Positions 22,141-35,652 of a stretch of DNA of 64,000 nucleotides are shown here, piece after piece. Each line of letters begins with the position of its first letter. Within the stretch, counting starts at the first letter, position 1. The position numbers and the translations under genes were made by a program. The notes beneath the pieces are model-generated. The model was not told the origin of the DNA. It did no database searches and saw nothing but the letters and a program-made list of their open reading frames with translations. The stretch is from Taenia hydatigena (lineage: Eukaryota; Platyhelminthes; Cestoda; Cyclophyllidea; Taeniidae): positions 1-64,000 of the forward strand of contig JADWOT020001471.1 in assembly GCA_036345935.2 (NCBI GenBank), given 5' to 3'.

Positions 22141-25100
22141 TAAAAGCATTTTTTGAACAGCTTGCCATCATTTTTTGCTTAGACTGAACAATGTGCAGAA
22201 ATTGAAATGTGTTTGGGGTAAAGAAGAATACTCGCTTGGCCAGAACCGCCACCCCACTGCCTCTAAGTATTAAATAGAGGAGATCTGTATCGCTGAAGCA
22301 AATATGCCTCCGTTGAATGATATTTTGAAATGAATGTGGAAAAAGCATTTGAGTTTACAACCATCAAGAGTTGATCGTCTGTCAAGGACGCCATGTCTAA
22401 GGATTTTGAAGCAATGCTCTTAGCAGCGGCACTACATTGTCACACAAAAGTTGAGAGATATCTAGTCTGAGGTAGAAAACGCCGATGGGGGCTTAAATTT
22501 GTTCCGAAGCTTACATCCTCCCTCAGTACGTGCAGAGTTGGGGGAGGAAAAGATATCGAGAGACGACGACGCTGAATGTCCAAACAGGCAAAGAAATCTG
22601 GAAAATGGAACTTAGCTTTCTAAAGCGACTTGGGACGTGATACCTTGTGCTGCTACTCCTTCTAACGACAAAGCCGTCCTAGGTCGTATTACCCATATAG
22701 CCATTGAGGCAAAGACAGCCGCTTAGCTACCAAAAGCAGACTTAAATAACATCTGCATCACCCTCTTAGAAGCCGCATTTTGTAATCCATTACACAATGG
22801 GCCTTTTCGATTGCTCTATGTTAAAAAGACAAGCATCAGTGACTGCGCTTCCTTCCTCTTAGTAGTTTTAACCATTATAGTTTTCAAAGTAAAGTAGGAA
22901 TGCTAAGCAACAAACAACGCATTTATGCTCTAAAAAGTCGCCTCTTCAGCTCCGTACTTACTTAGTTGCTGCCTTGATCTTTAGCTTAAGTGGCATTCTG
23001 TGAGTTATCAATGCGGTGGATCCGTGCTAAGGCGACCCCTCTTCTCTTCATCATCAGAGCGCACGTGACACTTCTACGTCTAATTCGCAAGAACCACGCA
23101 CTTTGGCAGATGTTTTAACTATCGGGCTAATGCACAATTCTAGTGGGTGTCGACTCGGTTTCAATTCATCATTGCTACTAACAAAGTTTTGGTAGAATTT
23201 CATACACGATATAAAGGTTGGGAATACCTTTCATTCTTTACCTCCTTGCCTTCCCGAATGTGTTTGAAATGCTTAATTTTTTTATTTTGATTTGCTTTTC
23301 AGCTCTTAGAATTTTGCAGACTATATGATTAAGAAGTGAATCAACCATGTCTTCGCGGGTCCCCAAGTCAGCTCTGTGTGAATCATTGCACAATAACTCG
23401 CTTCACCAACTAATCAGCCAGATGACTTGGTTAGCGCTTTTATAAATTCTCCCATGGCTAAAAGCTCAATCCGCGCATCATTACTACTAATGGCTGCTTG
23501 ATGTAGAGCTACTACGCGATGTATTATCGTGCCAATTAAAAACGTAAGTCCCGGCGCACTGACAGTAGCAGAGGCATGGTTCGGATAAAAGACCCTGGTA
23601 TTAAAATGCGTCACCGTGTATCATGCATGTGAGTCTGTATTTATTGCTTCTTATCGGTAATGGAAAGAGCACAGCACTTCACCTACGAAAAACAAGAATA
23701 AAACGAGAGAAATGCGGGAGCAATCTTGAATAGGTCAATAACGATAGTGGCCAGTGGTGCATATTTTAAATAAATTTTTTAATTAAGGCTCCTTTAGCAG
23801 AGCCGATCCGTCCCCCCACTGCAGTCAACGAGATAAAACGCATCTCCACACCATTATTAGGACACATGCTGGCATAATCCGTCCTCGCCACACAAATTTT
23901 GGTCAAGCTAAAGTGATTGTGCGTCTGTGTGCATGGATCTACTCTGTTAGTGCATCATAACTTGATACATTCTGTACGAAACGCTGGGGATGCCAAAGTG
24001 CAAGGCTATCACGGAAGGAATAGTTTTTTGTTTTGTACAACCACGTAAATTAATTAATGGGTTTAAATATAGTGCTTGATCAATCCGCTTCACGTAACAA
24101 TGGGATAATTTCGACAATCTTCCTGTATGCTCGAGGAGTTATCAGAACTCAAAAATCAGAATAGATGGCTGTGCATCGGAAACCCCTAACACACCGCAGT
24201 GTGAAATCGGAGAACTGAATAAAAGCAAGGACGGAAAAGCACTAAGGAATGCAGAAAATCCTAACAAAAGTTGTCTTAGCAAACCAACGTTATAGTGATC
24301 GTTAAAAATAATTGAATTGCTCCCTCTACCTTCATTTCTGCTTCAGTTGTCGCGGCATATGCCCATGTAGTATGCAGAAGCAATGAAGGCTGATAACTGG
24401 AAATAATTGCCGGCTCATTAAGAGGGATTGACAACAATTTGATGGTCCTGCGCTTATGCGCGAAGCAGCATCAAGGGGTAGAAGTAAGCCGTAGAATTAG
24501 TTACGTAGACATCAAGACCTCGAACACAGCTAGTCGCCATTATTGCCGGAATAGATAAGGGAATGGATGCAACCAATGTCAAGATAAGATGAGCCATGGT
24601 TGGTCTCGCCGCTATGCTGCTAAGTAGCATCAATTTTCTGGATCCAAAGTCCAAAATAAGTGTGCTTCCATCTGCATCAATTTCTTGAAGCCACTTCTAG
24701 GCGCAGTGTGCAAGAGCTGATCTCTGGACAAAAAATTCGCTTTGGCCAAACATTGATATATTTTAGAAGGCTTGATAAAAAAACTAAAACAGGGTATTTT
24801 TATAAAATGAGGGATTTGATAATACTTACTTCATTCATGTGCAGAAAATTGGTGCTGCTCAAAGGAAAGCAATAGGAAGGCGTGCTCATGTAAAATTGGC
24901 CGAGATCTCTTTTAATCTCTACCTTCGCAGTTTGGATGATAGAAAGTGGGGCTTTGATGAACGAGTGGCAAGGAGCGTTTAAACTAGCAGTCAGTAGTCG
25001 AGATAAGGATTGATGGCAGTGAAAATGATCTGACCAAATTTTTCCGGTAAATTGCCATTTGGGTTGACAAGTTGCATTTCTTATGGCACACTAATATCCT

Positions 25101-27239
25101 AGTGATCCAGTATAAATCAGCAGCATCGTGAGCCTATTCACAGCGTAGAAGATGAAGTAAAGCCTGTTGAAGTAGACATGGCATCTGGTTATTAAGAGGA
25201 ATTAAAAGGCTGCAGAATTATCTTAGCCAGCAGTATGGTCTGTAGCCTTGTTTAAAAGTTGAGTCTTATCACTGACACTATGGGGACTTCCCTGAGATTG
25301 CCAAATGCTTATCCAACGGCAGCTGACTTCGCCGAAATTCATTCAGTGTAAAGACTATCGGTCGTAGCTCGACAAAATGAAGAGCGACTGCTCTTCTAAT
25401 TGGAAAAATATTTGCTTCATTTGCACCGAATGTCGGTAAAATATTCCTGCACACCAAAATGGAAGTTTTATTTACAGAAAACCGAACCACCAACTGGCGC
25501 TTATGCCATTACAATCATTGCCAAGGGCTTGAGAGTAGCTGCTTGATTAGATAAAAAGTTCATCATAATTTGCTCGTAATTTTCGAAAATAACACTGATA
25601 AACAGCCTCCTTTGTGCCCAGGTGTAGTATATTTTAAGCCCCTTGAGAACAAAACCATTTTGCAAATGAACGATGCAAGTGAACATCGCGTGTTACGTAA
25701 TTGACACTGTATGAAATGCAAGTGGTTTGGATAACGTTTTGTTTGCGGTCGTCGGTAAAGCATATGGCAGTAAATAGAAATAGCAAGCAATGATGCCGAT
25801 GCAAGCACGAAGTTCGAGCGGGAGAACGGATAAATTTGGTCAAGGGTTTTATTTTTTTTAAATGCGTGTTGTAGGAAGCACTTTATAGCTTTGAAGCGCA
25901 TGTCGCATTCTCTCAATCTTCGGAAGTTGCGGGTTAGTCAAAGTTCACTAGAAAGCACAAGAGTAAAATGTTAAAATATGATGCTCAAAAAAGAAAAGGC
26001 TCACTGGCAGTGTGGTGTGGCTATACAAATGTCCTTTTCTCCTTAACGGCTTTAAATATTGACTAGTAAAATAACGATTCATGTAAGCGCTGAAATCATT
26101 TTGTCACTCAATGTTTCAACTACTTGATATATTAATAATCAGACTAATAGGACTGAAAAAAGTAGGTGCTGGTTCAACAGTAAAGAATAATTACTTATCA
26201 TGGTCAACAGGAGCATTGTCTTACTATTATTTCTAAAAATTTATAAGGATGTGCAGCAAGCAAAATGCTGCGGAGGCAGGATGTGGGCTAAAGAGGCGCA
26301 AACAAGTTTATTGTGGTAAGTCCATCTGGCCCACGCCATGAAAGTAGCATGAACACGAAGTATTCGAATGACACAGACTTAGATGTGGTAGAATAAAATT
26401 TACGATTGCTTGGCCATATATTATGGCATTTAATCAAACCGAGTTTGTTCCTTCAAAAAGGCAATTACGACTTAACTAAAGAGAAGTCAGAGCTATCTAT
26501 ACGGTTGGAATGAAACTTTATTGTAAACTCTAAGGACTACCTTATTTCTTGCTTTTTAAACCATCGCAGAAATAAATAGTGATAGGATCTTATGTCCTTT
26601 TTCCACATTCCTCTCAAAATGCATTCGCGAATTTTAATTGATATCCTTCATCACCTCCTGGCACTAGTTTCCTGACGCCTACAAGACTGCATGTGCAGAG
26701 GACTGTAAACATGAATCTGGAAATAAAGGTAGACAAGGCCAGATCATTGCTTTTAAAGACAAGTGCCTTCGTGGGCACGAAGTGCGCATTAGCTCATATC
26801 TAGTTAAAAACGGATGACAAAAGGGTCTGGTGATTGTTTTTTAAGAGCAGTTCTTTGCAGCCACTTATTATTTGTTGCAAAGTCAGCCTGCACATTTCAC
26901 TGTTGCTTTTCATGGCTATTTGATCGCTTTCAGTTGGAGGGATTGATAGATCGTAACTTCTATCAAAACCACGACTTTCCTCATAAGTCATATTACACTA
27001 TTTTTCTAAAAGCTTGCAAACATAGCGTCCGGAGCTGCTAAAGTGAATTTGAACAAACAGAAAGTTGTCCTGCAACGCATATCAGACGTTCCTATCAGTC
27101 TAATCCTATGTGCATAACCTCCAAGATGCCCTCCATCACTAGCGTCTAAGTAGCCTGCATAAAAGTGTCCTAGAGTCGCATGCTTCAGAGCTGTTTAGGA
27201 TTTTACTCATGATTCCTGACATTTTATGGTGTAAAAGTA
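22141..27239. other. About 5 kb without a recognised gene
   Basis: Several minus-strand frames have passable composition but no motif or paired splice sites: 23414-23614 (ending LLAMGEFIKALTKSSG), 24454-24654 (hydrophobic; overlaps a block shared with the 17.7 kb repeat), 25278-25493 and 25563-25916 (117 residues, no domain). The remaining sequence is AT-rich and stop-dense. Confidence 0.35.
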
Positions 27240-30200
27240 TCAACGGTCGAGACAATCGATTGAAGGGTGGAAGGTTTGGATTGCCTTTAAGCCAGAATGT
27301 ACCTTTTGTGAACAACTCTTGCTACTCATTAAAGCTAGTAGCAGTTCACTCTGCAAGAAGAGAAGTGGATCGCGTTTTAAAATAGGAGCTGAGTAAGGCC
27401 ACCCAGAGGTGTCACACAAGTGCCGCAATTGCGGAAGCGCCTAATATGCACTTCAACTTACCCCAAATATCAAATGCTGGTAAGCTCATTTGAAATGGAG
27501 GTTGAAGCACTTTTTGTCTTTGCATTTCAAGAGGTCGTTACCCTGAACCGTTGTTGATGGTGGCACAGATGACCACGGGTGTTAAAGCAGTTTCTTACAG
27601 TTTTGAAATGCGCAACAACACCAATTTTGAACGAGTTCATATAAAATGGCTTGCGCTGACCATGAACATTAGCTACGAATTCCCCCTAGGGCTAGTGCTA
27701 TCCTGTCTCGCAAAGGCAAACTATCTTGCAGTTCAAAGCTTGCACATCTCTGCGCACCTTTATTCTCAAAATTTCGTGGCCTTTTATACTGATACTAAAA
27801 AAACCGATGCATAATATTTTGCAAATTATATCCTTGATGAAGCTTCTAGAGGCCTTTATTCCAGCAACGATAGAGTTCCTAGTAAGTTACCTAGTTTAGC
27901 AACGAAAAATATGGTCCCGTTGCTCTGTGAGTATGCCGAGTTACTATTTGGTGAATGAGCATCAAGACGGGTTTCTTCAAACTGATTTTGGAAAACAGTC
28001 GTTTTATGAGGCACATTATGATCCCAATCCAACTCCTCCTTTAAAGCCCACCCATTCTTATTCCAGTGAAGATTAATTTACTATCAAGATCTACTAGGCA
28101 GGGTGCGATTGGTCTTACGAAAAGAACACAAACATATGCATTGAGGTGAATATAATAGCGAAGCATACGCGGCTCATTGTGTTGCACGTCTGCGTGACTC
28201 CTTGAATACCGACTAGCGTTATGCTCGTGTCCATCACAGGCATTGTCCTTTTTTACCTCCAAGTGGGAGACACTGCCCACAGAATCTCATCCTTTCCTCA
28301 TATTATTCTTCAGGTTAACTTCACGTCATGGTGAGCTGCATCTCATTGTTAAGATGTTCTTTTATACATTTGCATTCACTAATTACAGCAGAGAAGCTTT
28401 GCATGTTGATTTCAATGTCTAGAGCGGATATAGTCTGCACTTCTGACTACGCATCGATTTTTGTGTCCGCCACGAATTTTGCAGACAGCATAGACCTGGT
28501 GTCTCTCTCCACTCATGAAATCTAGTTGCACATTAAGTCACGACTCTGAATAGACCTCTATCCAATGCAGACAGCGAATTCATGCTGCTCTTTAGATGCC
28601 CAACTAGCAGTCTTTAGGTAAATTTTATGCGCAAAATATTTCAACACGTCCACCTCATACATCTGTTCCTGAGTATTTTTAAAACAGTGACTGTCTTCGT
28701 ATAAATACAGCGAAAGCAATCAAACCGCAATTAGTCGCGATTCAAGCAACTGGTTCCTTTACCTTTTCATTATTTGCCAAACAGCAGAAGCAGATAGTAG
28801 GCTTAATCCATGTCATGCCTAAGCCAACGATCGTCTAGCCGATCCCAAAAAAACCAAATTGGATTTTGTCAAATTAGCACAAGCACAGGGATGCATTTGC
28901 AAGGAAGCAACTGGACCTACTTGTGATTAAATGGGTTACAATAAACTGTACCTTAATAAATAATGACAACAATCGTGCCTGTCCACAAGAGTTACTAAAT
29001 CTGTGCGCGTCATTAGGCGCAATCACGAAATTTGCTAATTTGACTTAGGTCCGACCCTCCTGAGCTGAGAAGTATAGTCCAAAATCACTGCAGGCGTGAT
29101 TATTACCGCAATGTCGGATAAAGACTTAGCTGGCAGTCAGTAATCAATAACATCTAAACTATGCCAACAGTGAATATTTGTCATGAGACATCCAGATGTG
29201 ACTCTAGCTAAGCTCGAACTACCACGGATTTTTATGTTGAGAATGTTAAGCAAATGGCCATCACCTCTGACTTTAAGACCCATCTCATTGTTATTAACGA
29301 AATAATCTTGTTAAATTTACTTGATGTTACGAATGGTGGAGGATTGATTAGGATGCAAAACTAGTCACGCTGGAATGGGGTTTATTTTTAAAACTAGCAT
29401 GCCACACCTTCGTAACACTAATCTTCCTGTCAGAAAGATTACCACAACTGCCAATGTCAACGTTATATAGCCAAATTAATGCTGGTTGAGTGTGATTGTC
29501 GCACTAACCCTTATAAAGTCTCAAATGCCTCTGAAACTCTGAGGGAAAACACGAGGTTGGCCACCAGCGATGACCACCTAGCGCGCCGCCTAACTCTTAA
29601 GCACCTTCATTGGGAGCTGATACAGGCTATCCAGAGGTGTCACGCAAGTGCCGTAAATAAAAAAACGCGTTTAGTGTGTTGCAGCTAGGCTTAACGTGTA
29701 CCACAATCCACCTCAAATATCAGATGTCCTTGCATTTTAGTGCCGATGACCTCATTTTAAGTAAAAGACGGAGCGCGCTTAGTCTATGCAAGCCAAAAGA
29801 GCACCACTTCCATGTACTGTTGATGTTGACACAGGCGCCCACCAAAAACTAAATTTTGACGAAACTTGTAGTTCCGAAGTATTTAACGGTCTCGGATGAG
29901 AGTTTCTATGGCATGAGTTGCGTCCCTTAAAATATTAACTGCATGTTTCCCTAATGCTAATATTATCCTGTTTCATGGAGACAAAGCGATTAATTTTTAA
30001 AGATAGCTAGCCTCAATCAATAGATCCTTGAGTAAAATTTATGACCTCTCTTTCCGATGTTAGATGAACCGGCACAAATTGTGTATAGGACCACCACTAT
30101 GTAGGCTGAGGCAAAATTTTGACGAAATTTCTATATGCTTTTAATCTGGCAATGATGGACTTTGTCGTGTGTTAATTTATTCAACTATAGAAAAATGCCA

Positions 30201-31790
30201 GTGCAGATGCATAACAGCTTCTAAGCATTTCCTTTAAACTTTACGGCTCTGCAATTGGTCTGCACCAATGTTATGCAAATGAGTATCAAGGCGGGTCTCG
30301 CTGCATCGATATCGGAAAACGGACATTTCAAGTCGGGTTGTAGGACTCTACCTTTATTTCTGTCTTAAAGCTTACCCATTTCTTTTTCAACAAAAGCATC
30401 ACAAGCGCAGTTTATCAAAATTAGTCCCAGAACGAAATAGATTAAGTTTAAGTGGCTGCATATCTGTTTAACTTGTAGGATACCGACTAGCATTCTACCC
30501 GTGCCTCATCACAAGTGTTATCTTTTCCTATCTTTAATATAGGCTACTCGTACAAGAATTGTCTCCCTCTCTCGCGCGTTTTTCTTTAGGTCAACTTTGC
30601 GCCGCGATAATTTGCATCTCATCATTTAAATGATCTCGTGAAGCCCTCGATTTCCCTAGGCGCAGCTAAGAAACATTGTATATTGTTTATAATTTTAAAA
30701 GCATTGATAAGAATAGATATAATTTATGTTTCATTCAACGTGCTGACGCTAGTGCCCGCCATTAATTTCTGCATCCTTTTGCGTGAATTTTAGTTAAAGA
30801 CAGCATTGTTCCATTGCAAATTCTAATTTAAACCAAAGTGACAGCTTTAAATGCACCTTAACTTGGTGTAGACAGCGAGGTCTATTTTGCCTAGAACATG
30901 CGAGGTAGACTTGATTTTGACTAAAATTTGATGAAAGTAACGAAAGTGCAGTTTGAGTCATTTATTTGGCTAGTTCTTTTACTTTGTCATTATTTACTGA
31001 AAAGCAGTAGCAGATGTCAAGCTTAGTTCGTTTCTGACTTAAGCTGGCGATTGTACAGCTTATCCTAAAGAAGCCAATCAACGTTCACTGACTGGACGGA
31101 AGCAGACGGATGAGCTTACAAGTTTACTGTCATATAGAACCGTTAATGAATAATCTAAAATTAACCGTAGCCCTTCAAAAACATAGATGGTGGTTGCCTC
31201 TTAGGCATACCAAATGTGAGACCAAATACTGGAACTCGGCTATGAACGTTGTAAGGCGCGGTCGCGAATTTCTCTATGCTGACTCAACTCTAACGCCCCC
31301 TAGACTTCACCTCTATATAACCTATAAGCTCTACGGTCAAGATTGTTTTCCATCATTATGTAGTATCACCCTGCTAGATTAAAGCACAGGAGTTTGTTAG
31401 AGCTCAAATTCAGCCCACCCCTGTTAACACTAAATGCTTCCCATGGAACATCCTGATGAGTCTCTAGCTAAAGTTCTACGTCTATAGACAGCCAATGTTA
31501 AGGATTTCATGCAAATTGCCATTACTTATGGCCACAACATCGCCTTCTTTGTAATAAAAAAATGTCTTCAAACTTACTCAACGGAGTGAGTGGTGGAAAC
31601 TAGATTTGGATGTAGGATAGTTTGCCTTCGAAAAAAGCCTGCATGGCTAAATAGCATTGTTCATTTCGTACTAGTTGCCACGAAGACCTCCTGTTCAGGA
31701 AAGCCACTATGCATGCTAAATCAAACTTTATTAACGCTGGTTGAATGTGGAAACTGTACGGACCCATGTAATAGCTCCTTGAAACAAAAG
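27240..31790. repeat. Diverged tandem segmental duplication, unit about 2.2-2.3 kb
   Basis: Unit 1 spans about 27240-29480 and unit 2 about 29480-31790. Matching anchors keep order and orientation: ccagaggtgtcacacaagtg (27403) with ccagaggtgtcacgcaagtg (29632); a block with gagcatcaagacgggt (about 27957) with gagtatcaaggcgggt (about 30282); ataccgactagc (28207) with ataccgactagc (30481); cattatttgccaaacagcag (28769) with cattatttactgaaaagcag (30987); and the region near 29170 (catccagatgtgactctagc) with that near 31450 (catcctgatgagtctctagc). Offsets run from about 2210 to 2330, so indels are common. Frames inside (29479-29688 and 31590-31793) share the start LVEC and overlap the unit junctions. 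No protein family is recognised. Exact unit ends are uncertain. Confidence 0.7.
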
Positions 31791-33059
31791 TAGCCATGAT
31801 ATAAATGTTCATCACTCCACTTTGAACCACTAATTTATGAAATTAATTCGACCCGGGCGCATATCTTACCGGTCTAGTGTTCCCTTAAGACTTGAAGAGG
31901 AAGGCGTGCTTTAAGAGAAAAATTCATGGATACAGAAACAGGATGCAATGGTTGCGAGTGGGTGCAGCCTTAAAAGCAACTTTTGTTATCCTGTCCTTTC
32001 CGAGTGTGAGACAAGGCGGTACGTTCTTGCTCGCCTTCGCAGTAATTGGACAGAGAAAGTGACGCACGCAGTCTTCCTCAGAACGCAAGGACGTATATCT
32101 TATTTGCCGGTGATGACTCGTCTGTTCGGGTGGAGCAAAATTTCAGTTCGATTTGGCAAATTGTGTGCTATTTATGACTGAACAGCATTTCATAGCGATT
32201 TCATTAAAGCCTAATCGCTCATGAGAGGTGACGCTTGCCCTTTGTCAGATTCTTTCCATTGATACATGATCCAGGTTGATTGCACAACAGCGATCACAAT
32301 TCAGCACTATTTGCCCATCTACATGGATCCCATTCGGATGCGAGAGACGAGGTTGGAAAGTGGAGGAGGAGGAAGTATTGCATGCACTTATCTAGTTTTC
32401 CACAGTGTCGTATGCTATTGTGATCATCGCGTCGTATCTAGAATTTCTGTGCAGTTGAGCTTGCGAATCAAGTTACCGGCACATTTATGATTACAGGCAA
32501 AATCTTATCAAAGTATGCGCATTGAATTAGTCAGCAACTGACTTCGACAAGTCTCACCAACTAGTTTTTTACGGTGTTTCTTCAGCAGAGGTAATTTTTG
32601 TGGGATCACGAATCTAATTTCTATGGTTTTATTAGGCGTTACCTAAATCATCTTATCAAAAAAGGAAAATCAGTCCCAAATAAGTGCTTGTGCATGTCGC
32701 AGAATAAATCCTGCTCTTTGAATTTTTAAAGTAACTTGCATAAAAGGTATCACCATGCATATCCTGCCAGGCGTATTTTGATCTCGGCTCGAAGATGGCA
32801 TCCTTACATCAAACCCAAAGGTATGTTAGACGCTTCAAGCTAGACAAGGAACTGCCGCAACATCAAGTAATTTTACGATTAACGTCCTCCTAGACTAGTT
32901 TAATTGGTAGAGTGTATGCACAGATGGAAGTACCCCTGCCTTTCGTACAAGATAAATACCAAGATGCTTAAAAAAAATCGTGTGAAGGGAATTTCTAGTG
33001 TGGCTAAATCTCAGGAGTGTGCTCTTGTATACTGCATTGGAGTTTTCTTGCAAAAATAA
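31791..33059. other. No recognised gene; two weak plus-strand frames
   Basis: Frames 31948-32181 (with TRRYVLARLRSNWTEKVTHA) and 32266-32490 (with acceptor-like catgatccag just upstream of VDCTTAITIQHYLPIY, and a Gly run) have coding-like stretches but no known motif and no phase partner. Confidence 0.25.
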
Positions 33060-33375
33060 GGCGTTTATTACAGACAGTGATCACTTATCACTGTGTTTAA
33101 TTATTTTTACATTTCCCTTTCGATATTTAGGCTAATTTGCTTCCTCAGATCAGCAAGAATTGCTCGAAATAATGCACATTTGTACTTCACTGCTGCAAGT
33201 CGAATCAAAGATCCCACAAAGGGCCCAAATCGCTTTTGTCCTACTTATTCTTAAATCAACTTTACGTGCATGTGAATTTGTCCGCTTTAAGGGATAAAAT
33301 AAGTGTCGCACCAATTGCCATTCTGCTGATTTCGTAAGGAGACATTATCAATTTCAGCAGCTGACTTAAGAGTTT
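33060..33375. repeat. Dispersed repeat, copy 1 (partner at 36335), with hairpin
   Basis: Collinear weak matches to 36335-36660: cagtgatcac... then ttttacatt, then aagggataaaataagtgtcgcac against aaaagctaaattgtgtggcac, then tgatttcgtaaggagac against tgatgtcgtaggaggtt, then atcaattt. Near 33074-33095 is an inverted repeat, acagtgat-cactt-atcactgt. The partner copy has the palindrome cagtgatcactg at the same place. Confidence 0.5.
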
Positions 33376-34761
33376 CAACCATCGTTAACTGCGTTTATAC
33401 GTCAAATCATTACAAAAAGACATTCCATTACCCATTTTTTGAGTGAAGTCATATAAAACCAACGATAATATTAGTCGTCTCCTTAAGTTTATGACAGACT
33501 TGATAAGAAATCACTAGTTTTGACACTAACTGGACCAATGTTATGTAGAAAATTAACTTGCCCATCCATAACGCAAGGCCCGAAGCGCTAACCCAAAAGT
33601 TTTGCAGTCTCAATGGCTTGTCCAATCAGATGCCACATTCTCTCATTGATCACTCCCAACTAATAATGCGGGAGTTGTGATTCATCCATTAGCGAATAAG
33701 CGCTTAGAATATGGACAACGGACACACCAAAGAGATGTATGAAGATCAAAGCTGTGCAGCAGCAGCACCACTCAGGCCCGAATTTCGTGTTAGGGTGACA
33801 CGTAGCCCTGAATCATTCATTGTACTGCATTCCTGCACGCATGATTCGTACAGCGGAATCAGCCAATTCCAACTCTAATGTTGCATCTCAGGTTCAGGAG
33901 AACAGAAGTTCCAGTGAGTGCTTTACATTTATAGTGTTTTCGTCAAATGGTATGTTCTTAGGGCTATAAACTTCATTCTTTTATGAAACCACCCGGTTTC
34001 TGCGTTTAGCTGCCAAATTATTCCCTTTCCTGACACTTTGCAGCTTAATAACAAGTTAGAGATAAGCAAGAATTTAAAGTTAGTTTGTTTGCATGATGGC
34101 AGGCTTAGCAGTCTTGTAACCATCGCAAATACAGATGGCACTAATATGCTGCCGTGTCTAAATGGGAAAATTTGCAAAATTCTATTGTTTCTGTGTGCGG
34201 AACTGGCTAAGCTATCTTCTTCACTTGTTGACGTTTTAGCGGTACTCTCAAGAGAGCCACCAAGAGGGGAATGTGGCCCAACCCCTCTTTATCCACTCCA
34301 GTTTGTTAGTAGTATGCACCCACCGAGGTGACACATTTGAAAATTACTATCTTTTTTGACATTTAAAAGCTCGCTCCTAGGTCAGCTCACCGAAGGCAAT
34401 TTTTAAGGTTGGAGCTAATTTTGGTTTGGAAAAGTCATGAGATTTCGTAAGTATTGGATAGGAAGGCCTATCTACTACTGAAAGAGTGGACATGCTATGC
34501 AAGTTCTGAGGCCATGAAGTTAGGGAATTCTTTTCATGTTTTCCTTTTTTTCACTGATGCCATCCTTGCTTTATTTTACAATTACACCCAATTAAAACAG
34601 AGATTGTGCCTTGGGGACTCGTTTGGCCCAAGAGAACCTAACCCGTCGAATCTTGCAGATGGGATTTCCACAGTAACCATAAGTACTTGGAATTGGGCCG
34701 TAGTACGGCCGTGACCTATCCGTGCCTTGTCGTATTTAACAATGATGATTGCTTTTGATAG
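33376..34761. other. No firm exon; region just 5' of the Gln-rich gene
   Basis: Frames 34038-34331 and 34454-34714 are open. Part of the second (about 34601-34700, GDSFGPREPNPSNLADGIS) could be an upstream exon of the gene below, since an acceptor-like ttaaaacag precedes it, but its donor is unclear. Confidence 0.25.
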
Positions 34762-35652
34762 GACTCGGATAATTTGCCGCCAAAAGCGGCTACTGGTGGA
34801 CCCTACGAAAGAAACATGGAAGCAGCTGGATCGATGCCTCTATTCAACGGCTACATGTTACCATCGTGCCCAAGTTTGACTCCAGCTGTGATCTCTCTCG
34901 GAAGTCATAATGTTGCACAGCTTACTACAATTTCCCACATAAATTGCCCCATGGATGCTACTGCTTCACTTGGTAGTGACCTCGGCCATTGTCTTCCGAC
35001 GCTGCAATCCGTAAGCACATTCGTTTGAGGATTAGCTAAGGAAATCATGCTTCTACTATATGCGAAAGGCCACCATGTATGCATTAGACTGCATCACTAA
35101 GGGATTATTTTTGCGGCCTCGTAATTAGCTCCTAGCGCAGCAATCATGTTGCTGATGGTCGAATCCTGCAGCTGTTGCTATAACCGACAAAGCTGGGTTA
35201 GCCAACAGCAACACGATTGCAGTCAAATGCATCTATGGTGGCTCAACACAACTTACAGCAACTCATGCTGCAGCAGCAATAGCAACATCTTGCTAACAAA
35301 GTACTTCTGAACAACCAATTTTATCCGGGTTGGAATGTGCAACTTACAATGCCAAGCACTCTTTATAATGGCGCAGGTGAGTTGTCGTTTGCCGTCCTTT
35401 GCTGTGGAAGTTATGTCTTTATAGCCATTTACCATCGTGCATCAATTTTAGCTACCCACCCACCTGTGTGCATCAATCCGCAGTTTGGGTATGGCGAGTT
35501 TATGCTTCTCCTTTTATTTGCTCATTTTTAAAATATCTTTATATTGCATTACCTTCTTTTGCCCTCAACCGCAGTGGCTGCTCAATACCCCGCTCAAGTT
35601 GCAAGGAAACCGGAGGATGCTATCTTTCTCGAAACAAGGAGACATTCAATAT
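34762..35652 (+). pseudogene. Gln-rich regulatory-type protein, decaying copy
   Basis: A clean exon at 34762-35010 (acceptor ttttgatag, donor TCC|GTAAGC, 83 codons, phase 0) reads DSDNLPPKAATGGPYERNME, then a Ser/Pro/Gly/Thr-rich low-order sequence. A second exon, about 35190-35374, encodes AQHNLQQLMLQQQ, an in-frame TAG, then QHLANKVLLNNQFYPGWNVQ and TMPSTLYNGA before donor GCAG|GTGAGT. A third starts at 35574 (acceptor ccgcag), joins in phase 1 and reads VAAQYPAQVARKPED to a stop at 35652. The TAG sits in a CAG/CAA run, so it looks like a mutated Gln codon. The second exon's start needs a frame change relative to the first. Disordered Gln-rich linkers of this kind are typical of RNA-binding proteins (CELF or muscleblind type) and transcription factors. 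No folded domain is visible, so I do not name it. Confidence 0.45.

Noticed and set aside
25563..25916. 117-codon minus frame as a gene
   Set aside because: No motif, no splice partners, and a second minus frame overlaps it; composition fits random AT-rich sequence.
32888..32930. tRNA-like D-arm (gtttaattggtagagtgt)
   Set aside because: It resembles a Pol III A box, but no B box (GGTTCGANTCC type), acceptor stem or anticodon loop follows at the right distance.
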